Source: JBGLNJ01 sp034434835 (GTDB lineage: Bacteria > Chloroflexota > Anaerolineae > Fen-1058). From it: a stretch of DNA of 64,000 nt. Both the position numbers and the translations under genes were made by a program. The notes under the pieces are model-generated. The model saw nothing but the letters and a program-made list of their open reading frames with translations, had not been told where the DNA came from and did no database searches. Where the stretch lies: assembly GCA_034434835.1 (NCBI GenBank), contig DAOTXX010000070.1:80026-144025 (forward strand). The letters are read 5' to 3'. Of this stretch, positions 35,233 through 41,856 are shown one piece after another. Position 1 is the stretch's first letter. Each line of letters begins with the position of its first letter.

Positions 35233-37284
35233 TTATGCGCCAGTGGGTTTCAGGAATGGAGTAAAGTACTTGAAGTTGGGCCAGTGTGTGTAAGGCTCGC
35301 AATAGGCGTTTTCGCTGCCAGGCCAGTTGGTCCAGTAGTATTGATCCCAGCCGACAAAGCCGATATAGCCGTAGGTCGGGACGCCGGGCATGTTCTTGAC
35401 GGCTTCCTGGAGGCCCTTGGTGCCCACGGCGACGACCTTCTCGGTATTGAAGGGATCCGTCTCGCGCAGCTCCTTGATGATGGCGTCCATCTCCGGGCTC
35501 GACCAACGCGAGTAAATGCCCTGGGTGCGCTCTCCCAGGGGCTTTTTGTAGGCAGAGTTCCATCTGTCGAGCACGCGATACAGATCGGGTCCTGCACCCC
35601 AGGGCTCCTGGGAAGGCCAGTTGCCGCTCACATCAAAGTCGCCAACGGCCTGGATGCCATCATTATCCGCGATGGAAAGCACCTGGGCATCGATGCCGAA
35701 CTTTTTCCACTGCTGCACAGCCGCCACGGCATTGCGCGCATCATGGTTGGTAAGGATAGTGCCACACAAATAGGAGATCTTCCAGGGCTTGCCATCCGGC
35801 AGGTACCACTTGGTGGGTTTGCCGTCTTTGTCTTTGTCCGCCTTGAAGCCGTTTTTCTCAAGCAGTTTCGTGGCGATGTCGGGGGCATACTTGTACCAGC
35901 CAAGTCCGAAAGCCTGTGCCTGAAATTCCGGCGTGTCGGGGAAGACATAGCCACGGCTCTTGGCGTAGGCTGCAATGCGCTTGGGCACATCCGGATCATA
36001 AGGCGCAAAGGTTTGGCCACCGCCAACATCAATGGTGAACTTTTTCAACCAGTCTTGCATCGGCCCGTGGTATAACTTGGGGTAAGGGCCAAGGTGCGGG
36101 ACGTGTATTGCGCTTACGGTGCCGGTGCAATCAACGGCGATGCTCATGTACTCCACCATCTCGATCGCCAGTATCAATGCCCAGCGGACATCGACGTTAT
36201 CGAATGGTTTCCTGGCGGTGTTGAAGAGAATGCCGGTGATGCACGGGTCGTTGTTCACCACGAAGGGGAAGGTCGGCTGGTAGGCGCGGGAGGTCTTGGA
36301 CTGCGCCAACAGCGCCTTGAGACCATCGGCTGAGAGTTCCGCCACATCTAGCTGGTGCTGCAATTGCGCCAGGATTTGAGCGCCTTCAGTGTCAAAGGCC
36401 TGCAAGATGACGTACTTGGGCTTCGGCTCGCCATACATCATGCCGGTCGGGCTTTTGGCCCAGTCGTCGCGCTTCACCCAGGCTGTCCAGAACCCTTGGG
36501 GATCAAAGCTGTGCAGCTTGTAAGGACCGCAGCCTACATACGGATTGAATTTAAACTGGACCGGATCAGCTTCCTTCTCGAAGATGTGCTTGGGCATGAT
36601 CCTGTCGCAGCCCCAGCGGTCGAGGAACCAGGTGTGGAAGCGGGAGTTGGGCTTCTTTAGAACGAATTTGACCGTGTAATCATCCACAGCGGTCACAGAG
36701 GCAACTCCATCCACAAATTTGGAATTGGCGTTAAAGCCCTTATGCTTCATAATGGTCTCGACCGTAAAGACCACATCGGCAGCGGTGAAGGGCTTGCCGT
36801 CATTCCACGCGACGCCCTTGCGGAGAGGGATTGTGCATTCCGTGAAGTCTGTGTTGTACTTTGCGTCCCCATCCGCCAAGCCGTTGATGATTTTGCCCGT
36901 GGCGAAGTCAACCGACCAGAGCGGCTCGTCGGCCAGGTTCTGCAGGCCGCGGTCTTGCCATTTCCAGCCAACCCATAGGTTCATGTTGTCGGGTGTGCCG
37001 ACACGCCCGGTGAGCTGCCTGGCGATCACAGTCTCCCGGCGGGGGAAAGCCCCCAACACATCGGCTACCTTTTCTGGCGCCTTGGTAGGCGCAGGCGTGG
37101 CGGTCACCACCTGCGTGATCGTCTCTTTGACCGGGGTGCCCGCGACGACGCGCGTCACCTCAACTTGTTTCTCGATCACCTGCGGAGTGGGCGTGGCACC
37201 GGGTGCACAGGATGCAGCGATCAGACCTGCAGCTCCGGCAGCCGACATCTTCAAGAACTTGCGGCGACTAATTCTTTTAGACAT
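35233..37284 (-). CDS. Family 5 extracellular solute-binding lipoprotein (probable xylo-oligosaccharide binding)
   Basis: The product is 683 aa, longer than most family 5 proteins, preceded by AGGAGG. It has a Tat-like motif (ISRRKFLKMS) and a lipobox (IAASC), then a Thr/Pro linker. The mature part has the family 5 fold with CTIPLRKGVAWNDGKPFTAADVVFT near residues 150-175. It should capture the substrate outside the cell for the DppBCDF-type importer. Sugar rather than peptide specificity is inferred from the xylA, xylB and GH3 neighbours. Confidence 0.9.
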   Translation of the reverse strand: MSKRISRRKFLKMSAAGAAGLIAASCAPGATPTPQVIEKQVEVTRVVAGTPVKETITQVVTATPAPTKAPEKVADVLGAFPRRETVIARQLTGRVGTPDNMNLWVGWKWQDRGLQNLADEPLWSVDFATGKIINGLADGDAKYNTDFTECTIPLRKGVAWNDGKPFTAADVVFTVETIMKHKGFNANSKFVDGVASVTAVDDYTVKFVLKKPNSRFHTWFLDRWGCDRIMPKHIFEKEADPVQFKFNPYVGCGPYKLHSFDPQGFWTAWVKRDDWAKSPTGMMYGEPKPKYVILQAFDTEGAQILAQLQHQLDVAELSADGLKALLAQSKTSRAYQPTFPFVVNNDPCITGILFNTARKPFDNVDVRWALILAIEMVEYMSIAVDCTGTVSAIHVPHLGPYPKLYHGPMQDWLKKFTIDVGGGQTFAPYDPDVPKRIAAYAKSRGYVFPDTPEFQAQAFGLGWYKYAPDIATKLLEKNGFKADKDKDGKPTKWYLPDGKPWKISYLCGTILTNHDARNAVAAVQQWKKFGIDAQVLSIADNDGIQAVGDFDVSGNWPSQEPWGAGPDLYRVLDRWNSAYKKPLGERTQGIYSRWSSPEMDAIIKELRETDPFNTEKVVAVGTKGLQEAVKNMPGVPTYGYIGFVGWDQYYWTNWPGSENAYCEPYTHWPNFKYFTPFLKPTGA

Positions 37285-37605
37285 TTCTTCCTCCTGAATC
37301 GTCTGAATGGTTTGTCATACGGCCAGGTTGAATGGAGTAACAGCCAGTGATTGTATCTATAGCTTTTTTTCACCTCCTTTGCTTGGTGCTGATTGGTGAA
37401 CCGGTCTCCCTCGGGCGCAGTTGGAACCACGGGCCGATTTTCCCGACATTGGCAAATTTTCGTTCCTTGTGTTAGGATCAAACAGCCAGCGAGAACAGAT
37501 CGAAGGCACTGAGATGCCATCGAGACTGTCTCACGGACCTGGGACAGAGACCATGCGGGCCGCTAACCACTGATGGTCTCTCTTTTTTGGTTGTCTAAGC
37601 CTTCA
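37285..37605. other. Intergenic region between binding-protein gene and LacI gene
   Basis: A 321-bp region holding no convincing gene. It must contain the leftward promoter of the transporter operon; a minus-strand TACAAT at 37350-37355 is one candidate -10. A strong Shine-Dalgarno-like AAAGGAGGTG (minus strand, 37371-37380) has no usable start codon behind it. No copy of the TGTAACCGTTTACA operator was found here. Confidence 0.5.
37546..37588 (+). terminator. Hairpin with T-tract on the plus strand
   Basis: AGAGACCAT (37546-37554) pairs with ATGGTCTCT (37573-37581), followed by CTTTTTT. The T-run is on the plus strand although both flanking genes are on the minus strand; it may stop antisense transcription or be a repeat. 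Confidence 0.4.
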
Positions 37606-38640
37606 TCAAGACGACAGAGCCCGGCATGAATCGCGAATAATCAACTCGGTAGGAAGCTCGACCCGGCTGACGTCTTTTTGTGGATCCTTCAGCAAATCCA
37701 GCAGCATTTGAGTGGCCACTCTGCCCATTTTCTCCAGCGGCTGTCGCACAGTCGTCAGAGCTGGGCGGATGTTTTGCGCCTGGGGAATGTCGTCGAAGCC
37801 AAGGATCGAAACGTCGTCGGGGATGCGCAAGCCGCGACTGCGCGCGGCATCCATCACACCCATCGCCATGACGTCGTTCGATGCAAAGATGGCCGTGGGC
37901 GGCTGGGGAAGGCTGAGCAGGGCATTGCCTCCAGCATACCCCTCCGGTTGATGAAAGTTGCCCTCGTAGACGAGTTTTGGGTCAACAGGGAGATGGTGCG
38001 TTCTCAAGGCGGCCTGGTAACCGGCCAGCCGGTCACGGGCGCAACCCAAATCCATCCACCCCGTAATGAAGCCAATCCGTTCATGCCCTAGTTTGATCAG
38101 GTACTCGGTCGCGTTGTACGCTCCTTGCCAGTTCGTCGCGCCGACCGCATGGTCTTTTTCGTTCGTGCCCTGATGGTCAATCAAGACATAGGGAAAGTTG
38201 CGCTGCCGCAGCGTTTGCATGAACGTGGCCGGGTTGCGTGGCAAGACAATCAGCAGACCATCGGCCATGCCCTGCGTCAGGCTGGTGACATAGCTTGATT
38301 CTTTGGCCTCGCGGCGATGGGTGGTGTACAGCATCATGTCGTAATGGGCCAGATCCAGCTCGTCGTCAATGCCGCGCATGATCTCGCCAATGTAACCGGT
38401 GCCCAGGTCCGGCACCAAAATCCCAATGACGCGGGAGCGACCGCCGGCCAGACTGCGCGCCTGTCGGTTCGCCACGTAACCCAGGCGTTCCATGGCTTGC
38501 CGTACCCGCTCCCGAGTCTCGGCCTTGACATGGGCACCGTCGTTGATCACACGTGACACGGTGGCGTACGAGACACCTGCCTCAGAAGCAACATCTACGA
38601 TGGTGACATTTGCGCTGGGGCGGTCGCCACTTCTGGACAT
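37606..38640 (-). CDS. LacI-family regulator of the xylo-oligosaccharide locus
   Basis: The product is 344 aa from ATG 38640, which has AAAGG seven bases upstream; ATG 38667 is less likely. HTH: VTIVDVASEAGVSYATVSRVI, with the standard hinge NRQARSLAGG. The sensor domain has IGILVPDLGTGYI, GHERIGFITG, and PTAIFASNDVMAMGVM. It is upstream of, and on the same strand as, the transporter, GH3 and xylose genes, so it likely represses them in the absence of xylosides. Its own promoter is bracketed by two identical operator sites. The operators closely match those of the regulator at 1-603. Confidence 0.92.
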   Translation of the reverse strand: MSRSGDRPSANVTIVDVASEAGVSYATVSRVINDGAHVKAETRERVRQAMERLGYVANRQARSLAGGRSRVIGILVPDLGTGYIGEIMRGIDDELDLAHYDMMLYTTHRREAKESSYVTSLTQGMADGLLIVLPRNPATFMQTLRQRNFPYVLIDHQGTNEKDHAVGATNWQGAYNATEYLIKLGHERIGFITGWMDLGCARDRLAGYQAALRTHHLPVDPKLVYEGNFHQPEGYAGGNALLSLPQPPTAIFASNDVMAMGVMDAARSRGLRIPDDVSILGFDDIPQAQNIRPALTTVRQPLEKMGRVATQMLLDLLKDPQKDVSRVELPTELIIRDSCRALSS

Positions 38641-38725
38641 ACGAGACCTTTGGGGAAAAGCTCTCAAAATGCTATGGGTTTACCTGTTGGAGATGGGCCA
38701 CATCGGATGTTCACAGCCGATTTTC

Positions 38726-38739
38726 TGTAACCGTTTACA
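38726..38739. promoter_or_regulatory. LacI-type operator downstream of the regulator's promoter
   Basis: TGTAACCGTTTACA, about 68 bp past the predicted transcription start and 86 bp before ATG 38640. It is identical to the site at 38855 and 129 bp from it. Confidence 0.75.
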
Positions 38740-38806
38740 AAGCCATGGTGTTGTTAGCCGTGGTTAGTGCCCAATATTTGCACGAGATCAGATGTTGCCA
38801 TGTAAG

Positions 38807-38835
38807 ATAATATCACGGAATTTGCCAAATGTCAA
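38807..38835 (-). promoter_or_regulatory. sigma70 promoter of the second lacI gene
   Basis: Minus strand TTGACA (38830-38835), 17-bp spacer, TATTAT (38807-38812). Operators flank it on both sides. Confidence 0.65.
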
Positions 38836-38854
38836 CGTAAAAGGGACCGATTTT

Positions 38855-38868
38855 TGTAACCGTTTACA
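38855..38868. promoter_or_regulatory. LacI-type operator upstream of the regulator's promoter
   Basis: TGTAACCGTTTACA, about 60 bp upstream of the predicted transcription start. With the copy at 38726 it could support repression by DNA looping. Confidence 0.75.
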
Positions 38869-38898
38869 AGTTCTTGGGGGCGGCGATTGGCTTGCACA

Positions 38899-39041
38899 GT
38901 AACTACTCAGCCCAGTCTACCGCACATGCTGTCATTGCGAGCCTGCCGAAGGCAGGCGAAGCAATCTCTGTGCTCAGATCGCTGAGATTACTTCGTCGGC
39001 CCACTTTGCGGGCCTCCTCGCAATGACGGCTGAGTAGTTAC
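38899..39041. repeat. Dispersed palindromic repeat (CATTGCGAG family), full copy
   Basis: Perfect 12-bp outer arms GTAACTACTCAG (38899-38910) and CTGAGTAGTTAC (39030-39041). Inner arms GTCATTGCGAG (38931-38941) and CTCGCAATGAC (39017-39027), with internal GAAGCAATCTC and GAGATTACTTCG. The outer arms suggest a small non-coding mobile element. No gene is seen in 38869-39079. Confidence 0.85.
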
Positions 39042-39079
39042 GTATGCGCGCGATTTGGTGATGGGGCTTCATTCGTCTT

Positions 39080-39108
39080 TTGACATTTCGCTCCACGTAG
39101 CATACAAT
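39080..39108 (+). promoter_or_regulatory. sigma70 promoter of the flavodoxin gene
   Basis: TTGACA (39080-39085), 17-bp spacer, TACAAT (39103-39108), 62 bp ahead of ATG 39171. Confidence 0.65.
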
Positions 39109-39170
39109 CTTGCCGCTGATGTCAGACCCGGTGTTTCGGCGATAGAAAGTGCACACAAGAGGAGAGTGAT

Positions 39171-39689
39171 ATGGACATGCGAGTTCTCGTGGCCTATGCT
39201 ACCAAGTACGGTGCGACGGCAGAGATCGCCGAGAAAATCGGCCAAGTGCTTCGTCAAGCAGGTTTGCAAACCGACGTGCTGCCTGCGGATCGCGTCGGCG
39301 ACCTGACCCCCTACAAGGCGGTCGTTCTGGGCAGCGCGGTTTACATTGGTCAATGGCAGAAAAAGGCCGCGACTTGGCTGCGGGCCAACGAGAAGGCATT
39401 GGCGGAGCGGCCGGTGTGGCTCTTTTCCAGCGGGCCTACGGGCAAGGGAGATCCCGTCCAGTTGGTGCAGGGCTGGCGCTTTCCCACCGCGCTGCAGCCC
39501 ATCGCCGACCGCATCCACGCCCGCGACATTGCTCTCTTCCATGGGGCAGTGGATCCAAAGAAGCTGAACCTGATCGAAAAGTGGATGCTCAAGAACGTCA
39601 AAGCGCCTGTTGGCGACTTTCGGGATTGGAATGCCATCAGCGCATGGGCCGGCGCCATCGCCGATGCACTGCGGCGAGAAACGCCGTAA
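39171..39689 (+). CDS. Flavodoxin-like protein (HemG-type menaquinone-dependent oxidase relative)
   Basis: The product is 172 aa from ATG 39171 (AGGAG six bases upstream). Flavodoxin fold: VLVAYATKYGATAEIAEKIG is the FMN phosphate loop, AVVLGSAVYIGQW covers the isoalloxazine region, and WLFSSGPTGKGD the third loop. The length and the insertion near residues 115-140 resemble the HemG family, which oxidises protoporphyrinogen IX in heme synthesis, but no heme genes are adjacent, so the partner is unknown. The following MFS gene is read in the same direction 44 bp on. Confidence 0.8.
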   Translation: MDMRVLVAYATKYGATAEIAEKIGQVLRQAGLQTDVLPADRVGDLTPYKAVVLGSAVYIGQWQKKAATWLRANEKALAERPVWLFSSGPTGKGDPVQLVQGWRFPTALQPIADRIHARDIALFHGAVDPKKLNLIEKWMLKNVKAPVGDFRDWNAISAWAGAIADALRRETP

Positions 39690-39692
39690 TCA

Positions 39693-39725
39693 AACCTCCC
39701 GCAGGTTACGAACCTGCGGGAGGTT
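39693..39725. repeat. Perfect 15-bp palindrome between flavodoxin and MFS genes
   Basis: AACCTCCCGCAGGTT, 3-base spacer, AACCTGCGGGAGGTT. It may end the upstream transcript, yet its right arm supplies GGGAGG, the only Shine-Dalgarno-like sequence before the MFS start at 39734. In a folded RNA that ribosome site would be hidden. Confidence 0.8.
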
Positions 39726-39733
39726 GACTGCTT

Positions 39734-40942
39734 ATGAATCGTCTTCAAGGCATTGCCTCGCGCTATCCCCGTCAGTTCTGGCTCATGTTCTTTGGGATGC
39801 TGCTCAGCACGGTTGGGGCGAGTATGCTCTGGCCGTTCCTGATGCTATACGTGAGCGAAAAACTTGCCATACCGCTGGCCACGGCGGGTGGGCTGACGAC
39901 GCTGAACGCGACGGTCGGCATCCTCTCGTCCTTTTTCATCGGCGGGCCAATCACCGACCGGGCCGGGCGCAAAGGGGTGATGGTCGTGAGCCTGATCGCG
40001 AACGGGCTGGCGTATCTGGTGATGAGCCGGGCCGACTCGCTGCCCGCCTTTGCGATCTTGATGTCCATCACGGGCGCGGTCAACCCGCTGTACCGCGTGG
40101 GCGGCGACGCGATGGTGGCTGACCTCATCCCGCCAGAACAGCGCCCCGACGCCTACGCGCTGTTGCGCCTGAGCAACAACGTCGGCGTCGCCATCGGCCC
40201 GGCGGTGGGCGGCATGCTGATTGCGGCTTCGTACTCGATTGCGTTCTACTGCGCGGCAACGGGCATGGTCACTTATGGGCTGATTTTGGCCCTGTTCGCG
40301 CGCGAGACGCTGCCCGTCGGGGCGTCTCTTTCGCGCGCCGAGTCCCTGAGGGGATACGCCCAGATCGCGCGCGACCGCCGGTTCATGCCGTTCGTCGGCG
40401 CGCTCATACTGACGCAAATGTGCGCGACGCTGATGTGGGTGCTCATGGCCGTCTATGCCAAGCAGCAATACCACGTGCCGGAAAACCTCTATGGCCTGAT
40501 CCCGACGACGAACGCGCTCATGGTCGTCTTTTTCCAGGTGGCCGTGACCCAGGTCACGCGGTGGCATCCGCCGCTCAAGATGCTGACGGTGGGCGCGCTG
40601 TTTTACGCGGCGGGCGTGGGCAGCGTGTCGCTGGCGCGCGGCTTTGGGGGATTCTGGCTGAGCATGGTCATCATGACCCTCGGCGAGCTGATCGTCATGC
40701 CCACTTCGTCTACATATGTGGCCGGCCTGGCGCCCGCCGATATGCGCGGACGTTACATGAGCATCTATGGCCTCACCTGGCCGGCGGCTTTGGGCATCGC
40801 GCCTGTGATGGGCGGCTATTTGGGCGACACGTTTGGCCCGGTCACCACCTGGTATGGCGGGCTGGTCGCGGGGTTGTTGTCGGTGATGTGGTTCATCGCG
40901 CTGCATCGCCGCACTCGATCTGGCAGCGCACTATTGCCCTGA
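39734..40942 (+). CDS. Major facilitator superfamily transporter
   Basis: The product is 402 aa with 12 predicted transmembrane helices. The MFS motif-A loop between helices 2 and 3 is seen as GGPITDRAGRKGVMV, and the helix-4/5 region RLSNNVGVAIGPAVGG is typical of drug and sugar exporters of the MFS_1 type. Substrate cannot be assigned. The ribosome-binding site is embedded in the palindrome at 39693-39725. No partner gene points to a function. Confidence 0.88.
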   Translation: MNRLQGIASRYPRQFWLMFFGMLLSTVGASMLWPFLMLYVSEKLAIPLATAGGLTTLNATVGILSSFFIGGPITDRAGRKGVMVVSLIANGLAYLVMSRADSLPAFAILMSITGAVNPLYRVGGDAMVADLIPPEQRPDAYALLRLSNNVGVAIGPAVGGMLIAASYSIAFYCAATGMVTYGLILALFARETLPVGASLSRAESLRGYAQIARDRRFMPFVGALILTQMCATLMWVLMAVYAKQQYHVPENLYGLIPTTNALMVVFFQVAVTQVTRWHPPLKMLTVGALFYAAGVGSVSLARGFGGFWLSMVIMTLGELIVMPTSSTYVAGLAPADMRGRYMSIYGLTWPAALGIAPVMGGYLGDTFGPVTTWYGGLVAGLLSVMWFIALHRRTRSGSALLP

Positions 40943-40981
40943 CGCCCCATCAGCAAGATTGCGTGTTGGGTACAGCGCTGT

Positions 40982-41026
40982 TGGCCCACTTTGTGGGGCT
41001 CCTCGCAATGACGGCAGAGTAGTTAC
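40982..41026. repeat. CATTGCGAG-family repeat, right-half fragment
   Basis: GGCCCACTTTGTGGGG, CTCGCAATGACGGC and GAGTAGTTAC match the right end of the full copy at 38899-39041; the left half is absent. The fragment follows the MFS stop by 39 bp. Confidence 0.75.
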
Positions 41027-41055
41027 CTGCTCAGTTACGCTGTGGTCAATGCAAG

Positions 41056-41084
41056 TTGACCGTGAACAAAGCGCGTGCTAGAAT
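41056..41084 (+). promoter_or_regulatory. Probable promoter ahead of the nucleotidyltransferase genes
   Basis: TTGACC (41056-41061), 17-bp spacer, TAGAAT (41079-41084). A palindromic repeat (41130-41178) lies in the leader. Confidence 0.55.
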
Positions 41085-41129
41085 AGCGGCTAGAATGTGC
41101 CAGGGATGCATGCGTGTCAACTTAAGGTT

Positions 41130-41178
41130 GGAGTGCAGGCTTCAGCCTGCATAAAACCTGGCCTGAAGGCTGCACTCC
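41130..41178. repeat. Imperfect palindromic repeat, GGAGTGCAGGCTTCAGCCTGC type
   Basis: GGAGTGCAGGCTTCAGCCTGC (41130-41150; shown here in two parts it is GGAGTGCAGG and CTTCAGCCTGC) faces GCCTGAAGGCTGCACTCC (41161-41178). It resembles, but is not identical to, the GGAGTCAAGGCT family. Confidence 0.7.
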
Positions 41179-41197
41179 GGGGCTAAAGTTTACACCA

Positions 41198-41347
41198 ATG
41201 GTCAGGGATGAGTACATCATGCCTGATCAACCCGGTGGGACAAACAAGACACAGGACAAGCTTGATGTTGGCCTGGTCACCACATACTGGCTGACTGAAG
41301 CCGATGTCAAGGAGCTGTTCGCATGGCTGCGATCCCAGATGCCGTAG
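41198..41347 (+). CDS. Small ORF of unknown function before the nucleotidyltransferase
   Basis: It encodes 49 aa from ATG 41198, or 42 aa from the in-frame ATG 41219. The C-terminal half (TTYWLTEADVKELFAWL) looks helical. It overlaps the nucleotidyltransferase start by 25 bp, suggesting translational coupling. Minimal nucleotidyltransferases normally pair with a HEPN-domain protein of about 110-140 aa; this product is too short for a full HEPN and lacks its RxxxxH motif. It may be a remnant or an unrelated leader peptide. Confidence 0.45.
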   Translation: MVRDEYIMPDQPGGTNKTQDKLDVGLVTTYWLTEADVKELFAWLRSQMP

Positions 41348-41634
41348 CCGAAAGCATCAGGCGCTTTCTGGCCGCCGTGCAACAACAGCGGCGAGTCGAA
41401 GCCGCCTACCTGTATGGTTCACAGGTCAAGGGCACATCCACACAGTGGAGCGATATTGACCTGGCCGTGATCTCGCCCGACTTTGCCGATCTGTTTCAGG
41501 AGAGGTTGGCCCTGATGCGCCTGGCCGCTCAAATTGATGACCGCATCGAACCTCACCCCTTCAAGCCCCAAGACTTTAACTCCAGCGATCCTCTTGTTGG
41601 AGAGATCCGGCTGACCGGCGTGCGTGTTGCCTAG
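41323..41634 (+). CDS. Minimal nucleotidyltransferase (MNT-type)
   Basis: The product is 103 aa. It has the polymerase-beta-like core of MntA-type enzymes: GSQVKGTSTQWSDIDLAVIS, with G32-S33 and the catalytic pair D44/D46. In HEPN-MNT toxin-antitoxin pairs the MNT protein neutralises a HEPN ribonuclease by adding AMP to it. No HEPN gene is seen on either side; only the short ORF overlapping its 5' end. It could be an orphan antitoxin, or the partner may be the short ORF. ATG 41323 has weak ribosome-binding sequence, consistent with coupling. Confidence 0.85.
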   Translation: MAAIPDAVAESIRRFLAAVQQQRRVEAAYLYGSQVKGTSTQWSDIDLAVISPDFADLFQERLALMRLAAQIDDRIEPHPFKPQDFNSSDPLVGEIRLTGVRVA

Positions 41635-41681
41635 CATTGCGTGCGCACTTTTGTATCGGACCTTCAGATAATGTTTTGCGG

Positions 41682-41731
41682 TAGGGGCGACCCTTGCGGT
41701 CGCCCAGGGCAGGCGCAAGGCCTGCCCCTAC
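41682..41731. repeat. Palindromic repeat, TAGGGGCGACC type
   Basis: TAGGGGC (41682-41688) and GCCCCTA (41724-41730) enclose nested arms GCGACC/GGTCGC and GGGCAGGC/GCCTGCCC. A related fragment lies at 46866-46892. Confidence 0.75.
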
Positions 41732-41856
41732 CCCCAATCTTTTTCTGAACATCCATAGCTCAGGGTGGGTCAGCGGCATGGAAAGCCAGCCGCATCGAGG
41801 GGCGCCGCCGGGCGGATACACGTAGGAATCTGTATGGCAGCTCAAGGAGGTAGATC

